This document shows positions 62,093 to 64,000 of a stretch of DNA of 64,000 bases, piece after piece. The translations under genes and the position numbers were made by a program. The stretch is from Flavobacteriaceae bacterium PS02337 (lineage in GTDB: Bacteria; Bacteroidota; Bacteroidia; Flavobacteriales; Flavobacteriaceae): assembly GCA_029959285.1 (NCBI GenBank), contig JASCOE010000007.1, positions 124,001 to 188,000 of the forward strand, read 5' to 3'. Within the stretch, counting starts at the first letter, position 1, and each line of letters opens with the position of its first letter. The notes below the pieces were generated by a model. The model ran no database searches. It saw only the letters and a program-made list of their open reading frames with translations, and was not told where the DNA came from.

Positions 62093-62929
62093 ATGACAAT
62101 ACTTACCTTTACGCTGATTATGATTCTGGGTGCTTTTTTAGCAGGCTTTATCGGTTCATTATCAGGCTTAGGAGGTGGAATTATTATCATTCCGCTTCTT
62201 ACTATTATTCTCGGTGTCGACATTCATTATGCCATTGGAGCCGCTTTAGTCTCCGTTATCGCAACCTCTTCAGGCTCTGCGGCAGCTTATGTAAAAGAAG
62301 GAATTACCAACATGCGAATGGGAATTTTTCTTGAAATCGCCACCACTATCGGAGCCGTTTGCGGTGCGTTACTTTCTACCGTTGCTCCTACTTCATTTAT
62401 CGCCGTTTTATTCGGTTTAACGTTGATTTTTTCGGCTATTAATTCACTTCGAAAAAAAGAAGAACATATTGTTTTAGAATCTAGTCCGCTGGCAAAAAAA
62501 TTAAAATTAGAAGGAACTTATCCAACGCACGATGGCGAAGTAGTAAAATACGGAACTAAAAATGTAATTGGTGGTTTCAGTATGATGGGAATTGCTGGAA
62601 TGATGTCTGGTTTATTAGGAATTGGTTCTGGTGCTTTTAAAGTTATTGCAATGGACAACATTATGAGAGTTCCTTTTAAAGTTTCTACTACTACAAGTAA
62701 TTTTATGATGGGTGTTACAGCAATGGCAAGTTCTGTGATTTACATTCAAAAAGGATATATTGAACCTGGAATCTGTATGCCAGTTGTAATCGGCGTTTTG
62801 TTTGGAGCAATGGCCGGCGCTAAAATCTTAGTGCGAACAAATCCGAAGAAATTGAGAATCTTTTTTGCTTGTTTGATTTTTGTTTTAGCAGTAAATATGA
62901 TTTATAACGGACTAAATGGAAAAATCTAA
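62093..62929 (+). CDS. TauE/SafE-family sulfite/organosulfonate exporter
   Basis: 278 residues with eight helices in two repeats. GGGIIIIPLLTIILGVDIHYAIGAALVSVIATSSGSAAAYV is the first repeat core, and LLGIGSGAFKVIAMDNIMRVPFKVSTTTSNFMMGVTAMASS the second. These are the TauE family signatures. The protein should export small anions such as sulfite, sulfoacetate or related compounds. It ends next to a DUF1634 gene, the usual pairing in Bacteroidota; the two probably form a complex. Confidence 0.88.
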   Translation: MTILTFTLIMILGAFLAGFIGSLSGLGGGIIIIPLLTIILGVDIHYAIGAALVSVIATSSGSAAAYVKEGITNMRMGIFLEIATTIGAVCGALLSTVAPTSFIAVLFGLTLIFSAINSLRKKEEHIVLESSPLAKKLKLEGTYPTHDGEVVKYGTKNVIGGFSMMGIAGMMSGLLGIGSGAFKVIAMDNIMRVPFKVSTTTSNFMMGVTAMASSVIYIQKGYIEPGICMPVVIGVLFGAMAGAKILVRTNPKKLRIFFACLIFVLAVNMIYNGLNGKI

Positions 62930-62930
62930 T

Positions 62931-63323
62931 ATGATACAAGAAGAAAAATTTGGAGAAAAAGATTTTCAAACCATCATCGGAAATTTACTTCGTTATGGTG
63001 TTTGGATTTCGTTATCAGTTGCATTTATTGGCGGAATCGTTTATTTAATGAACCACGGAAGCCAAATTGAAGATTATTCTGTTTTTAAAGAAAACGATCG
63101 TAATATATTTGAAGTAATTGCAAATATTTATGAAGGCGCAATTAAGGGAGATGGAGCATCGTTAATATTCACGGGAATTATTTTATTGTTTTTAACGCCA
63201 GTTTTACGTGTTTTGCTTTCGTTATTTTCTTTTTTATTGGAGAAAGATTATTTGTATGTCGGCATTACTTTAATTGTAATTCTGATTATCATTATTAGTA
63301 TTTCATTCGGATTCTCACATTAA
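62931..63323 (+). CDS. DUF1634 membrane protein, TauE partner
   Basis: About 130 residues from the ATG at 62931; the in-frame ATG at 62916 overlaps the TauE gene and is also possible. Three helices are seen: LRYGVWISLSVAFIGGIVYLMNHG, LIFTGIILLFLTPVLRVLLSLFSFLLEK and LYVGITLIVILIIIISISFG. This is a DUF1634-type arrangement. It is very commonly encoded directly after TauE/SafE in Bacteroidota, so it probably modulates or stabilises that exporter. Confidence 0.83.
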   Translation: MIQEEKFGEKDFQTIIGNLLRYGVWISLSVAFIGGIVYLMNHGSQIEDYSVFKENDRNIFEVIANIYEGAIKGDGASLIFTGIILLFLTPVLRVLLSLFSFLLEKDYLYVGITLIVILIIIISISFGFSH

Positions 63324-63340
63324 ATATTGCTTTAGGCAAT

Positions 63341-63386
63341 AAGCTTTAGGCTTTAGGCTTCCTAAAATGCTTATAGCCTAAAGCTT
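63341..63386 (+). terminator. Hairpin after the TauE-DUF1634 pair
   Basis: AAGCTTTAGGCT (63341-63352) is perfectly complementary to 63375-63386. Further TTTAGGC / GCCTAAA copies around it give alternative stems. It is 17 bases after the stop and 28 bases before the next start. Confidence 0.65.
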
Positions 63387-63413
63387 AATACTTAAAGCAA
63401 AAAATAAAAAAAT

Positions 63414-64000
63414 ATGGAAATAGGAATAGACAGTTTTGCTTCGGCAATGTATGGCGATAACAACACTTTGAGCAGTGTTGATGCTATGGAACAATTATTG
63501 CAAAGAATTGAATTTGCAGATCAAGTTGGTCTTGATGTTTTCGGAATTGGAGAACATCATAAAAAAGAATTTTTAGATTCTGCAACCGCTGTTATTTTGA
63601 GTGCAGCAGCGGCAAGAACCAAAAATATACGATTGGCAAGTGCGGTTTCTGTTTTGAGTGCAGCAGATCCGGTACGAGTTTATCAAAGTTTTGCGACTTT
63701 AGATTTGATTTCGAAAGGAAGAGCAGAAATTGTAGTGGGTCGCGGATCTTCTATTGAAGCTTATCCCCTTTTTGGTTATAATTTGAATGATTATGATGCG
63801 CTTTTCAGCGAAAAATTAGAATTGCTTTTACAGATTCGCGACAATGAATTTGTGACTTGGCAAGGAAAATTTCGTCCAGCGATTAACGATTTGCCAGTTT
63901 ATCCGAGAGCTTTACAGGAAAAAATGCCGATTTGGCTTGGAGTTGGCGGAACACCTGAATCTTTTATCAGAGCAGGCTCGCTTGGACTTCCTTTAATGGT
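63414..64000 (+). CDS. LLM-class flavin-dependent oxidoreductase, 3' truncated by window edge
   Basis: The ATG at 63414 opens a frame that remains open to the end of the window. The visible 195 residues ([16 protein letters not shown]...) carry the bacterial luciferase-like signatures: [69 protein letters not shown], and [12 protein letters not shown]. It should be a FMNH2-dependent monooxygenase with a TIM barrel. The substrate is unknown; oxidation of small alkanes, sulfonates or ketones is typical in the class. Confidence 0.85.
   Translation, partial: MEIGIDSFASAMYGDNNTLSSVDAMEQLLQRIEFADQVGLDVFGIGEHHKKEFLDSATAVILSAAAARTKNIRLASAVSVLSAADPVRVYQSFATLDLISKGRAEIVVGRGSSIEAYPLFGYNLNDYDALFSEKLELLLQIRDNEFVTWQGKFRPAINDLPVYPRALQEKMPIWLGVGGTPESFIRAGSLGLPLM

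Overview
The window is from a member of the Bacteroidota, almost certainly a Flavobacterium or a close relative. The evidence is the low G+C content, the SusC/SusD polysaccharide locus with a hybrid two-component (HTCS) regulator, and repeated promoter boxes of the Bacteroidota form TAnnTTTG. No rRNA, tRNA, CRISPR array or complete insertion sequence was seen. Both window ends cut genes: a Crp/Fnr regulator on the left and a luciferase-like flavin oxidoreductase on the right.

Layout. 1-4.0 kb: small-molecule defence and transport genes (Crp/Fnr regulator, SMR/Gdx exporter, ElaA-type acetyltransferase, LysR regulator divergent from a GNAT-EamA pair). 4.2-7.1 kb: a heme oxygenase-bacteriophytochrome pair in which the phytochrome kinase is split by a one-base frameshift. 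7.2-18.2 kb: a sensor kinase/sigma-54 activator pair divergent from an ABC exporter with one ATPase and three tandem paralogous permeases of about 800 residues; a striking operator-like repeat lies between them. 18.5-24.4 kb: a compact operon of receiver protein, TPR/beta-barrel outer-membrane protein (YaiO family), membrane-anchored HEAT-like protein and processive family-2 glycosyltransferase, preceded by a hybrid kinase. It looks like a synthase-dependent exopolysaccharide system and is the best candidate for something undescribed. 24.7-40.2 kb: scattered housekeeping and accessory genes: a CPA2 antiporter, a thioredoxin-like lipid- or envelope-targeted protein, an ArsR-controlled cluster with a 41-residue membrane peptide, nitronate monooxygenase, MarR- and HxlR-linked enzymes, an orphan roadblock-like protein, a transposase zinc-ribbon remnant, a lysine/alanine-rich histone-H1-like protein, a TetX-like monooxygenase, MgtC, and a FabZ-like hotdog protein lacking the catalytic histidine. 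40.4-58.7 kb: a polysaccharide utilisation locus (HTCS, SusC, SusD, GH5-like, four GH43-type enzymes, GH2, mutarotase), most consistent with an arabinose-containing plant glycan. 58.7-64 kb: two DoxX proteins, a quinone-reductase-like dehydrogenase, GNAT, TauE/SafE with DUF1634, and the truncated LLM oxidoreductase.

How the parts work together. In the utilisation locus the HTCS senses a glycan fragment, SusCD imports the oligosaccharide, and periplasmic or surface GH43, GH2 and GH5 enzymes plus the mutarotase degrade it. The sigma-54 activator probably turns on the ABC exporter. The intergenic spaces, especially inside the utilisation locus, carry large perfect inverted repeats. One family shows paired changes in the two arms between copies, which suggests that the folded RNA or DNA hairpin is what is maintained.

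All protein identifications come from reading motifs and family resemblance by eye. No database search was run.
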